From positions 992,001 to 1,056,000 of the forward strand of contig NZ_BLKZ01000001.1 in NCBI RefSeq assembly GCF_010723575.1: a stretch of DNA of 64,000 bases, read 5' to 3'. Made by a program: the position numbers and the translations under genes. Under the pieces are notes generated by a model that worked only from the letters and a program-made list of their open reading frames with translations, did not search any database and was not told the DNA's origin. Below are positions 31,875-39,668 of the stretch, one piece after another (position 1 is the first letter of the stretch; each line of letters opens with the position of its first letter). This stretch comes from Mycobacterium bourgelatii. Its GTDB lineage: Bacteria > Actinomycetota > Actinomycetes > Mycobacteriales > Mycobacteriaceae.

Positions 31875-34136
31875 TTACGAGGGCTGCCCCACGTGTTCGT
31901 CGCTCTCGACCAGGCCGTTCGCGTCCACCTCGTGGACGTGCACAGTCTGGAAATCGAAGAACATGCCCAGGACTTGCACGTCGCCGGCCGCCACTGCGGG
32001 GCCTAAAACTTCGTGGCCGGTAAGCCTTTCCACCTGGACGGCCACATTTACGATCGCCAGCTGGTCGACGTCGCTGAAGTTGTGGCCATTCGAGGTGGCG
32101 CTGGCCCGTGCTGGATGGCCCTCGCGGAATCGTTCCAGACTCTCGTTCGCCTGCGCGAGCCATTGCCCTATCGGGGTATCGATGTCCTCGGCTAATCCCT
32201 CCAGCAGTGCCTGCATCGCGCGGCAGGACGAATGTCCGCAGACCACAACGGTACTCGCGCCAAGCTGATTGACCGCGAAGTCGAGCGCAGCGTCGACCGA
32301 GCGGCTGGACGCGTCGACGGGCACGATGTTGCCCACATTGCGGACGATGTAGAGGTCACCCGGTTTGCTGGCGGTGATGGTGTCCGGCAGGATCCGCGAG
32401 TCGGCGCAGGTCAGGAACACCGTGTCCGGGTTCGGCGAACCGATCAGGTCGGGCACATGGTGATGCAGTATTCGCACGCCGTTGCGGTGATATTCCTTGA
32501 CGCCGTGGCGAACCGACGTTTCGCCGTTGCCGTTGCCGTTGTCGCGCCGCGAAATCCAGGGGGAAGTTGCCGGCGACTTCGGCTTGAACTGACGCTTGGG
32601 CGGACTGGAGTGTGCGTCGGACATCGTTATGTGCGTCTCTTTGATCGTCACCGATCCGCCGGTCAACTCGTGGCTGGTCTTCCAGTCGGAGATCGCTTCG
32701 GAGATGGAGTGATCGATGTAGTCCGCGTTCAGGTTCAACGTCACATCGGCACCTCGCGGGACCTTCGCAAACACTCCGGTCAGTCGCGGCAGGAGCAGGA
32801 AGCTCAGGGTGCCGTCGATGTCGATGTGCCACTGCTTGGCGTTCTCTTCACCAACAGGCCGGGCCTCGATGGGCGCCTGGACGACCCGGAAGAGCAGGAA
32901 GACGATCGCGACCGCGAGGCCGATCGCCACACCCTCGAGCAGGTTGAGGAACACCACGCACACGATGGTGACGACGTAGATGACGAAGTTGCCGGTGCGC
33001 CAAGCGAGTTGGACGTGGGCCAGTTGGACGAGCTGGATACCGATCACGATGAGTAGCCCGGCCAGCGCCGCCTTCGGGATGAGCTCCACCAGGTTGGTGA
33101 ACATCGATGCGAACAACAGGACCCAGACACCGTGCAGGATGGCCGACATCCGGGTGCGCCCACCGGCAGCGACGTTGGCCGAACTCCGGACGATCACGCC
33201 GGTGATAGGCAGCCCGCCGAGGAATCCGGACAGCACGTTGGCGCTACCTTGCCCGATCATTTCCCGGTTGAAGTCGGTGCGCGGCCCGGTGTGCAGCTTG
33301 TCGACGCCGACCGCGCAGAGCAGCGATTCGACGCTGGCGATCAGGGCGATGGTGAACACGCCCACGACAATGGCGCTGATGTGCTGTGTCCAGGGACTAC
33401 CGTCTGGCATGTCGGGGGTGAAATCGGGCAGGCTGAGGGACTCGAAAAAGCTGCCCTGCAGGTCGATCCGATCGACGTCGAGTCCGGTGACCTTTGCCAG
33501 CGCTGCCGCGACGATGATGGCGATCAACGCACCGGGAATCATGCGCACCTTGGGTGGCAACTTGGTCCACAGCAACAGAATGGCGATGACCGTCCCGCCG
33601 ACGATCACTTCGTGCAGTTCGTGGTTGAGCAGGCCCTCCGGAAGGGCGACAAGGTTTTCCCAAGCCGAACTGTGCGCCGTACCACCCACCAGGACGTGGA
33701 TCTGCTGCAGAGCGATGGTGATACCGATGCCGGCCAGCATCGCGTGCACCACCACCGGCGCGATCGCCAGCGCGGCGCGAGCCATCCGGCTCAGACCGAA
33801 CGCGATCTGCAGAATGCCGGCGCCCAGCGTCATCAGACACACCATCTGCCAGCCCACGTCATCAATCAGTCCGGCCACCACCACGGTCAGGCCGGCGGCG
33901 GGCCCGCTGACTTGCACTGAGGACCCGCCAAGTGCGCCGGCGACGATGCCGCCGACGACCGCGGCGATCAGGCCCGCGACCAGCGGGGCACCGGAGGCGA
34001 TGGCAATACCCAACGACAGCGGCAACGCGACCAGGAAAACGACCAGCGATGCGGGCAGGTCGTGCCGCAGGTTGGCGAAAATCGACTGTCCACCCGTATC
34101 AGGGACGTCGTCGGAGTTCTTCACAGGGGTTGTCAT
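31875..34136 (-). CDS. SulP-type anion transporter fused to beta-carbonic anhydrase (Rv3273-like)
   Basis: Fusion of 753 residues. The N-terminal SulP/SLC26 transporter (about 20-435, 10 or more hydrophobic helices, with GGSSVQVSGPAAGLTVVVAGL) is followed by a partial STAS-like segment (about 450-500), a linker and a beta-carbonic anhydrase (about 540-740). Zinc ligands are Cys577 and Asp579 in LTCADSR, His635 and Cys638 in CGHSSC. The obvious model is bicarbonate or sulfate transport coupled to CO2/bicarbonate interconversion at the membrane. A GAGGA-containing leader precedes the ATG. It corresponds to Rv3273 of H37Rv. Confidence 0.94.
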   Translation of the reverse strand: MTTPVKNSDDVPDTGGQSIFANLRHDLPASLVVFLVALPLSLGIAIASGAPLVAGLIAAVVGGIVAGALGGSSVQVSGPAAGLTVVVAGLIDDVGWQMVCLMTLGAGILQIAFGLSRMARAALAIAPVVVHAMLAGIGITIALQQIHVLVGGTAHSSAWENLVALPEGLLNHELHEVIVGGTVIAILLLWTKLPPKVRMIPGALIAIIVAAALAKVTGLDVDRIDLQGSFFESLSLPDFTPDMPDGSPWTQHISAIVVGVFTIALIASVESLLCAVGVDKLHTGPRTDFNREMIGQGSANVLSGFLGGLPITGVIVRSSANVAAGGRTRMSAILHGVWVLLFASMFTNLVELIPKAALAGLLIVIGIQLVQLAHVQLAWRTGNFVIYVVTIVCVVFLNLLEGVAIGLAVAIVFLLFRVVQAPIEARPVGEENAKQWHIDIDGTLSFLLLPRLTGVFAKVPRGADVTLNLNADYIDHSISEAISDWKTSHELTGGSVTIKETHITMSDAHSSPPKRQFKPKSPATSPWISRRDNGNGNGETSVRHGVKEYHRNGVRILHHHVPDLIGSPNPDTVFLTCADSRILPDTITASKPGDLYIVRNVGNIVPVDASSRSVDAALDFAVNQLGASTVVVCGHSSCRAMQALLEGLAEDIDTPIGQWLAQANESLERFREGHPARASATSNGHNFSDVDQLAIVNVAVQVERLTGHEVLGPAVAAGDVQVLGMFFDFQTVHVHEVDANGLVESDEHVGQPS

Positions 34137-34413
34137 AGCTTTCGATTCCTCGGAGCCGGTCAGTGAGTCTCAGCAGGTCACGGCGGCGGTTCCGGCACCG
34201 CAAGCCGTCGACCCTCTATGACCGGCGTGAACGTCATCTGTCAAAGAGGTGTCTACCAAGTGTTGGACGATTCAGGTCACATCTGTGAGCAGCAGTTATT
34301 GCGGCCCAGCAGGGGTGCTGAATAAATCTTCCCAGGCTGTCTTTCGTGGTCCCGGGAATCGAGGCCTAATTCATGGCCAATTCAAATAATGCCCAAAGTT
34401 CACGCTGGGAATT

Positions 34414-35610
34414 TCAGGGTTTGGCTAGAAACAATTGGTTGTGTTCGCCGAGGTCCGGCGGCGGCTCGGTAACCGCTGCGTCGAACGAGGAGTAGCGGGC
34501 TGGAGTGCGGATCAGGGTGATTCTTTGCCCTGTCTCGGGGTCGGGGTCGCCCACTTCCAGCGCGAGCTCGTTCTCGGCGAACAGCGGCGTGTCGACGACC
34601 TCTTTCCAGGTGTGGGCCAGGCAGGCCATCAGCCCGCCTTCGTGCAGCAGTTCCACCCACTCGGCGGCGGTCTTGCTGGCCAGGGCCGCCTCCAGCTCCT
34701 CGGTCAACTCCGGATAGTGCAGCGCCCGGGCTCGCTGATCGATGAAGCGCTCGTCCTCCAGAAGGTCGGGGCGGCCGATGATTTCACACAGCTTGGCCCA
34801 ATGTTTGGGCACGTACGCGCTGATCACCAGATAACCGTCGGCCGCCCGGAAGGCGTCCGAGGGCTGGGTGGCAAACCCGACGCTCTTGCGCCGCTTCTCC
34901 TTTGGCGGGCCGGCGGGCTTTGGCTTGCTGTTCTTGGGGCGGTTGAGATGGACGGTCAGCTGATTGGCTTGCAGGCTCACCGCGACGTCATACATGGCAA
35001 CCCGGACGACGTCGGCCACGCCATGACGCTCGCGGTTGAGCAGCGCGGCCAGCACCGCCTGAGCCAGCACATGACCACTGGCGTTGTCGACGAGCTGGAA
35101 CGGGATGATCTGCGGTTTGCCGTCCGGCGTGGGCATGCCGGTGGACATTCCGGCCTCGGCCGCGACCATCAGATCGACGCCCGGTCGGCTGCCGTGCGGG
35201 CCGTTGCCGCCGTACGCCGACAGGCGTGCGTAGATCAGCTTGGGGTTGCGCGCCTGTAAGGCGTCCGGCCCCAGGCCCAGCCGTTCCATGACGCCCGGGC
35301 GAAACCCTTCCAGGACCACGTCAGCGGTCTCGGCCAGGCGCAGGATCTGCTGCTTGCCCTCGTCGTTGGTCAGGTCCACCGACACCGACTTCTTGCCCCG
35401 GTTGTTCGGCAGAAAATACGTTGCCAGCGGTGGGCGTCCGGGCAGCACCGAGGTGATGTGCCGGGCCGCCTCGCCGGTGGGGGCCTCGACCTTGATCACT
35501 TCGGCGCCCAGGTCGGCCAACACCTGCCCGGCGAGCGGGCCGGCCACGTTCTGCGTGAAATCGAGGACGCGGAACCCGTCAAGTGGTTTGGCGGCGTTGC
35601 TGTTCGGCAT
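34414..35610 (-). CDS. CoA-transferase family III protein (CaiB/BaiF, Rv3272-like)
   Basis: Formyl-CoA transferase-like enzyme of 398 residues that would move CoA between carboxylic acids. The N-terminus LDGFRVLDFTQNVAGPLAG and LADLGAEVIKVEAP are hallmark sequences, with NRGKKSVSVDL and the expected Asp nucleophile region at SRPGVDLMVAAEAG. The substrate is unknown. The ATG at 35610 was chosen for the GAAAGG upstream and because it gives the conserved start; the frame is open to 35682. A variable Lys/Pro-rich insertion (about 222-245) lies in the middle. It corresponds to Rv3272. Confidence 0.92.
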   Translation of the reverse strand: MPNSNAAKPLDGFRVLDFTQNVAGPLAGQVLADLGAEVIKVEAPTGEAARHITSVLPGRPPLATYFLPNNRGKKSVSVDLTNDEGKQQILRLAETADVVLEGFRPGVMERLGLGPDALQARNPKLIYARLSAYGGNGPHGSRPGVDLMVAAEAGMSTGMPTPDGKPQIIPFQLVDNASGHVLAQAVLAALLNRERHGVADVVRVAMYDVAVSLQANQLTVHLNRPKNSKPKPAGPPKEKRRKSVGFATQPSDAFRAADGYLVISAYVPKHWAKLCEIIGRPDLLEDERFIDQRARALHYPELTEELEAALASKTAAEWVELLHEGGLMACLAHTWKEVVDTPLFAENELALEVGDPDPETGQRITLIRTPARYSSFDAAVTEPPPDLGEHNQLFLAKP

Positions 35611-35710
35611 CGACGAGCCTTTCGGAGTCAGTGCTGCGGTCCGCGATGACCGCAAACTGTCAGTCAGATTAACCACAGGCATTCATCGAGGTTTTGGTCC
35701 GTCTTGCCTC

Positions 35711-35716
35711 TACCAT
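35711..35716 (+). promoter_or_regulatory. -10 box for leaderless His-rich membrane-protein gene
   Basis: TACCAT fits TANNNT and ends 7 bases before the GTG at 35724. Confidence 0.45.
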
Positions 35717-35723
35717 CGTCTGG

Positions 35724-36398
35724 GTGGACATGCCGTCGCCCGTGGAGCTATCGGCTGACACCTGTTGCCATGGACATGGGCATGAACACGGGCATGGCGA
35801 CGACTGGCACCGCAACGCACTGTGGGCGCGCCGGCTGGCGTGGATCAGCCTCACCATGCTCCTCGTCGAGGGGGTCTTGGGGCTGTGGCAAGGCCTGTCG
35901 GTCGGCTCCATCGCGTTGACCGGGTGGGCGCTGGGCGGCTTCGCCGAGGGGTTGGCCAGCGCCATGGTGTTGTGGCGCTTCACCGGCGACCGCACGGTGT
36001 CGGCGACCGCCGAGCGACACGCCCAACGCGGGGTCGCCGTGTCTTTCTGGCTGACCGCCCCGTACGTCGCCGCCGAATCGATCCATCATCTGGCTGACGC
36101 GCAACGCGTCGAGACGTCGGTGATCGGCATCGTGTTGACCTCCGTGGCGCTGGTCGCGATGCCGATGCTCGGCCGGGCCAACCACAAACTGGGCGCGCGA
36201 CTGAGGTCGGGGGCAACCGAGGGCAGCGGCACCCAGAACTACCTTTGCGCGGCGCAGGCTGCGGGGGTCTTGCTCACTCTCGCGCTCACTGCGCTCTGGT
36301 CCGGCGGTTGGTGGGTAGATCCCGCGATCGGGTTGGCCATTGCGTGTGTCGCCGTATGGCAGGGTGTTCGAGCCTGGCGCGGCCAAGACTGCTGCTAG
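35724..36398 (+). CDS. His-rich cation-efflux-like membrane protein (Rv3271c-like)
   Basis: Polytopic membrane protein of 224 residues, related to cation diffusion facilitators but short. The N-terminus has a metal-binding-looking stretch, CCHGHGHEHGHGDDWH. Five or six hydrophobic helices follow, including GVLGLWQGLSVGSIALTGWALGG and SVIGIVLTSVALVAMPMLG, the latter like a CDF helix with D/H positions altered. The protein ends in CC. It may handle Zn or another divalent cation, which fits the pacL1-ctpC pair 4 kb away, but transport is unproven. The GTG 7 bases after TACCAT is preferred; an ATG at 35730 also fits. Confidence 0.85.
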   Translation: MDMPSPVELSADTCCHGHGHEHGHGDDWHRNALWARRLAWISLTMLLVEGVLGLWQGLSVGSIALTGWALGGFAEGLASAMVLWRFTGDRTVSATAERHAQRGVAVSFWLTAPYVAAESIHHLADAQRVETSVIGIVLTSVALVAMPMLGRANHKLGARLRSGATEGSGTQNYLCAAQAAGVLLTLALTALWSGGWWVDPAIGLAIACVAVWQGVRAWRGQDCC

Positions 36399-36421
36399 GT
36401 GTGGCATGACCCTTCGTTGAG

Positions 36422-36470
36422 ACTGCGCTGAGGGCGGTCATTTCTCGCATTTTGTCGCCCTGGACGCAGT
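36422..36470 (+). terminator. Two-step hairpin after the His-rich membrane-protein gene
   Basis: ACTGCG-ctg-AGGGCG pairs with CGCCCT-gga-CGCAGT: two 6-bp stems separated by a 3x3 internal loop, with a 19-base T-rich terminal loop. It begins 24 bases after the stop at 36398. No U-run follows, so it would be a mycobacterial-type hairpin terminator or an RNA-stability element. Confidence 0.45.
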
Positions 36471-36645
36471 GTCAACGCCCGGCGTCGTGGCGCCACCCGC
36501 AGATCGTTGCGCCTACGCAAATACCTAATGTCTGCCGGGTCGCCGCGGATGCCATGCCCATGCACGCCTACCGACTGCCTGAGCAGGCAATATGTGTGGG
36601 ATAAGTCCCATCTTCGTTGGGGCGCGCGAACTACCCGGGCGATGT
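36471..36645. other. Gene-free leader region before tandem PPE genes
   Basis: Together with the flanking hairpin and small open frame this fills 341 bases without a main gene. It holds two perfect short inverted repeats close together: TGCCT-gagc-AGGCA (36576-36589) and TGGGA-taag-TCCCA (36597-36610). They are candidate operator sites for the PPE pair. No known riboswitch pattern (M-box, cobalamin) was recognised. Confidence 0.45.
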
Positions 36646-36738
36646 ATGGTGGGCCTTTCGGAGGGGGTCGTCGGGTCACAGCACCGGGAGCGGCGCGATG
36701 ACTTCAGGCCGACCAAGGTGCGTCGAGGAGCAACGTAG
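36646..36738 (+). CDS. Possible 30-residue leader ORF upstream of PPE gene
   Basis: An ATG at 36646 opens a 30-codon frame that ends TAG two bases before the PPE ATG and covers its ribosome-binding site GAGGAG. The peptide is basic, with no known family. The tight end-to-start spacing is what would be expected for translational coupling, but the frame may be chance in GC-rich DNA. Confidence 0.25.
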   Translation: MVGLSEGVVGSQHRERRDDFRPTKVRRGAT

Positions 36739-36740
36739 CC

Positions 36741-38147
36741 ATGGATTTCGGGAGCTATCCGCCTGAGATCAATTCGGCCCGGATGTATGCCGGCCCTGGG
36801 TCGGGGCCGATGTTGGTCGCGGCCGAGGCGTGGGCTGCGCTCGCCGCCGGACTGCAGTCGGCCGCGAGTTCGTACCAAGCGGCGGTATCGGCATTGACCG
36901 CCGGTCCCTGGTTGGGGCCGTCGGCGGCGTCGATGAGCGCTGCGGCCGCGTCGTATGTGGTGTGGTTGCGAGCCACCGCCGCACAAGCCGAAGAAACCTC
37001 CGCCCAGGCAAAGGCCGCGGCCGCCGCCTACCAAACCGCGTTTTCGGCGACGGTTCCGCCGCCTATCGTGGCGGCCAACCGCACTCAGCTGTTGACCCTG
37101 ATCGCCACCAATGTGTTCGGAATAAACACCCAGGCCATCGCGGCCACGGAGGCACAGTACGCGGAGATGTGGGCCCAGGACGCGGCGGCGATGTATGCCT
37201 ACGCAGCCTCGTCAGCCTCGGCGACGACGTTGACGCCATTCAATCCACCCCCGCAGACCACCGACCCGAGCGGCTTGGCCGAGCAAGCCGCCGCTGGCCA
37301 GGCCGGCAGCCTGGAAAGCAGTGTCCAACGAGCGCTCTCCGCGGTGCCCGGCGCGCTGCAGAGCGCGGCGACCCCGGCAGCGGCGGCGGAGGACCCATTG
37401 GTGGTGCTGGCCGTGCTGGCCGATCTGTCCGCCATTGTCTTCGGCGTAACAGCGGGCATCGCTACCTTGGGTCTCGGCGTGCCCGCCGCTGTGCTCGGGA
37501 TCGTGAACTTTCCGGTGGCCATCTTCGGCACCATGGTGGGTGTTCACACCGACGAGATCCTCAGCGACTTGGAGGGCGTGGAACCCCTCGCGACCATTGA
37601 GCCGGAACCGGACGTTAAGCCGCTTACGGCGCCGGTGCGCAACATGCCGCCGGGGGCGGTGTCGTCAGGGAGTATCTCGGCCAATCTGGGTGAAGCGAAG
37701 GGAGTTGGGGCGTTATCCGTGCCACCGACGTGGACCATCGCCACTCCAGCGGTCCGCCCCGTCTCGTACACGCTGCCGGCGTTGAGTGATGCTGCAGTCA
37801 AGGCCACCGCCGCGCCAGCGCCGGGAGCCGGTTCGGGCAGCTCGCTCGGTGAGATGGCACTCGCGGGCATGGCCGGGGGCGCCATGGCCGGATTCCTCGG
37901 CCCCGGCGTGGGCTTGGGCGGCGGCAAGGGGGCGAAGAAAACAGCGGCGCCCGCTCGCGCCAGAGCCGCCGAGACCGCCGGTGGCAATGTGGCTGCTGGC
38001 GAGAACGGCGAGGCGCCCGACGACAAGCCTCGGGCTGTGGTCACCGGAGTCGCGGCTGAGCTACGTGAATTCGCCAAGCTCCGCGACGAGGGGATTTTGA
38101 CCGACGAGGAATTCACCGAGCAGAAGAACCGCCTGCTCGGTCGCTGA
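36741..38147 (+). CDS. PPE-SVP family protein with C-terminal SHOCT-like module
   Basis: PPE protein of 468 residues for ESX export. The PPE domain (about 1-175) begins MDFGSYPPEINSARMYAGPG and carries WLGPSA in the turn. A hydrophobic middle part (about 215-270) is followed by GALSVPPTW, the GxxSVPxxW motif of the PPE-SVP subfamily. A Gly/Ala-rich stretch leads to a charged end, LREFAKLRDEGILTDEEF followed by TEQKNRLLGR, which matches the short SHOCT helical module. GAGGAG lies 10 bases before the ATG. The next gene is a homologue 49 bases downstream; no PE gene is adjacent. It is absent from this locus in H37Rv. Confidence 0.93.
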   Translation: MDFGSYPPEINSARMYAGPGSGPMLVAAEAWAALAAGLQSAASSYQAAVSALTAGPWLGPSAASMSAAAASYVVWLRATAAQAEETSAQAKAAAAAYQTAFSATVPPPIVAANRTQLLTLIATNVFGINTQAIAATEAQYAEMWAQDAAAMYAYAASSASATTLTPFNPPPQTTDPSGLAEQAAAGQAGSLESSVQRALSAVPGALQSAATPAAAAEDPLVVLAVLADLSAIVFGVTAGIATLGLGVPAAVLGIVNFPVAIFGTMVGVHTDEILSDLEGVEPLATIEPEPDVKPLTAPVRNMPPGAVSSGSISANLGEAKGVGALSVPPTWTIATPAVRPVSYTLPALSDAAVKATAAPAPGAGSGSSLGEMALAGMAGGAMAGFLGPGVGLGGGKGAKKTAAPARARAAETAGGNVAAGENGEAPDDKPRAVVTGVAAELREFAKLRDEGILTDEEFTEQKNRLLGR

Positions 38148-38196
38148 ACCGTCGTCCGACGAAGGCAGCGGCTGTCAAGAAGAGGTATGCGCAACA

Positions 38197-39567
38197 GTGG
38201 ATTTCGGGATCTATCCGCCGGAGATCAACTCCGGTCGGATGTACACCGGTCCGGGAGCGGGGCCGATGCTGGCCGCTGCGCAGGCCTGGGACAGCTTGGC
38301 CGACGAGCTGCACATAACAATCTCCGGATATCAGTCCACGGTGTCCGAACTCACCGAAGGGGCTTGGTCGGGTCCGTCGGCCGCGGCGATGCGCACAGCG
38401 GCCGAGTCGTATGTGGAATGGCTGAGCGCCACCGCTGCGCGGGCTGAGCAGACCGCCGCCCAAGCATGGACAGCGGTCGCCGCCTACGAGGCGGCGTTCG
38501 CGGCCACGGTGCCGCCACCGGAGATCGCCGCCAACCGCAGCCTGCTGGCGGCGCTGGTGGCGACTAATTTTTTGGGACAGAACACGCCAGCCATCGCGGC
38601 CACCGAGGCGCTTTACGCCGAGATGTGGGCGCAGGACAGCCTGGCGATGTACAACTACGCAGCTTCGTCAGCAGTCGCGACCGTGCTGACTCCGTTTGCC
38701 TCTCCGCACCAGAACACCGACCCGGCCGGGACGGCCGGCCAAGCAGCCGCGATCAGCCAGATCGGCACCTTTGCCGGCGCTGCGCAAGATGCGATGTCGG
38801 TTGTGCCGCAGGCGTTGTCCGCAATGGCGGTACCGGCTGAGTTCGAGCAGCTTGAACTCCTGCTGGTCCTGGTCGGGCTTCTTTTCCTTTCGCCAATCGA
38901 CGCACTGGCCCTTGTGGCGCTAGTGCCGGCAGACGTGCTCGGCTCATTCGGGGACTTTCCTCTCGCCATATTCACCACGGTTTCGGGTGCCGAGGACGAT
39001 GAGGCTCTCAGCGGCCTGGACGGGACGGAACTCTTTCCGGGTACCGGATCGGCACCTGTGGAGCCGTTTGTGGCTCCCCTTCTGGGGACACCTTCCAGCG
39101 GGCTTCCGGCACCGACGACGTCAGCGCTCTTCGGTGGGGCGAACGCGGTCGGAAGGTTGACGGTGCCGCCGAGCTGGACTCGAATCGCTGATGGCGAGCC
39201 CGAGATCCGCCCGACCGCGCTGACCGCACCGCTGCCGAGCACGGACGCGGCGGCGGCGCCGGAAGCTGAGTTGGGCCAGGCGAACACATTGAACGAGACG
39301 GCGACTGCCGCCATGGCCGCACAGGCGCTGGCCGGCCCGCCGGCCGCCGCGAACACGGAGGCGAACGCCAGGCCGGCGTGGTTCACCGGTCGCACCGAGG
39401 ACACACCAACCGACGACGTCGAGGCCGTACCCGCGCCGCGGACCGTCATGACCGGCGTCGCCGCCGCGATCCGCCAGCTCGCCGAACAGCGCGCCGCCGG
39501 ACTGCTTAGTGAACAGGACTACACCGAGCAGAAGAAAATGCTGCTCGAAATCTCGTTCGGCGCGTAG
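38197..39567 (+). CDS. PPE-SVP family protein with C-terminal SHOCT-like module (tandem copy)
   Basis: Second PPE protein, 456 residues, with the same plan as its upstream neighbour: MDFGIYPPEINSGRMYTGPG at the N-terminus, WSGPSA turn, a hydrophobic segment at about 220-260, GRLTVPPSW as a slightly altered SVP motif, and a C-terminal IRQLAEQRAAGLLSEQDY plus TEQKKMLLE matching SHOCT. The two look like a tandem duplication that has since diverged. The start is GTG at 38197. It is convergent with ctpC; a 38-base direct repeat lies between the two stops. Confidence 0.93.
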   Translation: MDFGIYPPEINSGRMYTGPGAGPMLAAAQAWDSLADELHITISGYQSTVSELTEGAWSGPSAAAMRTAAESYVEWLSATAARAEQTAAQAWTAVAAYEAAFAATVPPPEIAANRSLLAALVATNFLGQNTPAIAATEALYAEMWAQDSLAMYNYAASSAVATVLTPFASPHQNTDPAGTAGQAAAISQIGTFAGAAQDAMSVVPQALSAMAVPAEFEQLELLLVLVGLLFLSPIDALALVALVPADVLGSFGDFPLAIFTTVSGAEDDEALSGLDGTELFPGTGSAPVEPFVAPLLGTPSSGLPAPTTSALFGGANAVGRLTVPPSWTRIADGEPEIRPTALTAPLPSTDAAAAPEAELGQANTLNETATAAMAAQALAGPPAAANTEANARPAWFTGRTEDTPTDDVEAVPAPRTVMTGVAAAIRQLAEQRAAGLLSEQDYTEQKKMLLEISFGA

Positions 39568-39575
39568 ATCAGTCG

Positions 39576-39613
39576 CCGCTTCGCCCGGCTGCGCCGCGCT
39601 TGCGATCGCCACT
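39576..39613. repeat. 38-bp direct repeat, copy 1
   Basis: Begins CCGCTTCGCCCGGCTGCGCC and ends CGATCGCCACT. An identical copy starts 55 bases further on. Each copy contains the small hairpin CGGC-TGC-GCCG. I recall similar elements at 3' ends of other mycobacterial genes. Confidence 0.8.
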
Positions 39614-39630
39614 GGCCCGATGGTGGCGAC

Positions 39631-39668
39631 CCGCTTCGCCCGGCTGCGCCGCGCTTGCGATCGCCACT
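39631..39668. repeat. 38-bp direct repeat, copy 2
   Basis: Exact copy of 39576-39613. Its last two bases are part of the ctpC stop codon (39667-39669), so the repeat unit reaches the very end of the ctpC coding sequence. Confidence 0.8.

Noticed and set aside
32980..34221. 413-codon frame antisense to the SulP gene
   Set aside because: Shadow of the transporter; composition unlike a protein and no promoter.
36399..36740. Riboswitch (M-box or cobalamin) before the PPE pair
   Set aside because: Mycobacterial PPE genes can have these, but none of the conserved sequence blocks is present.
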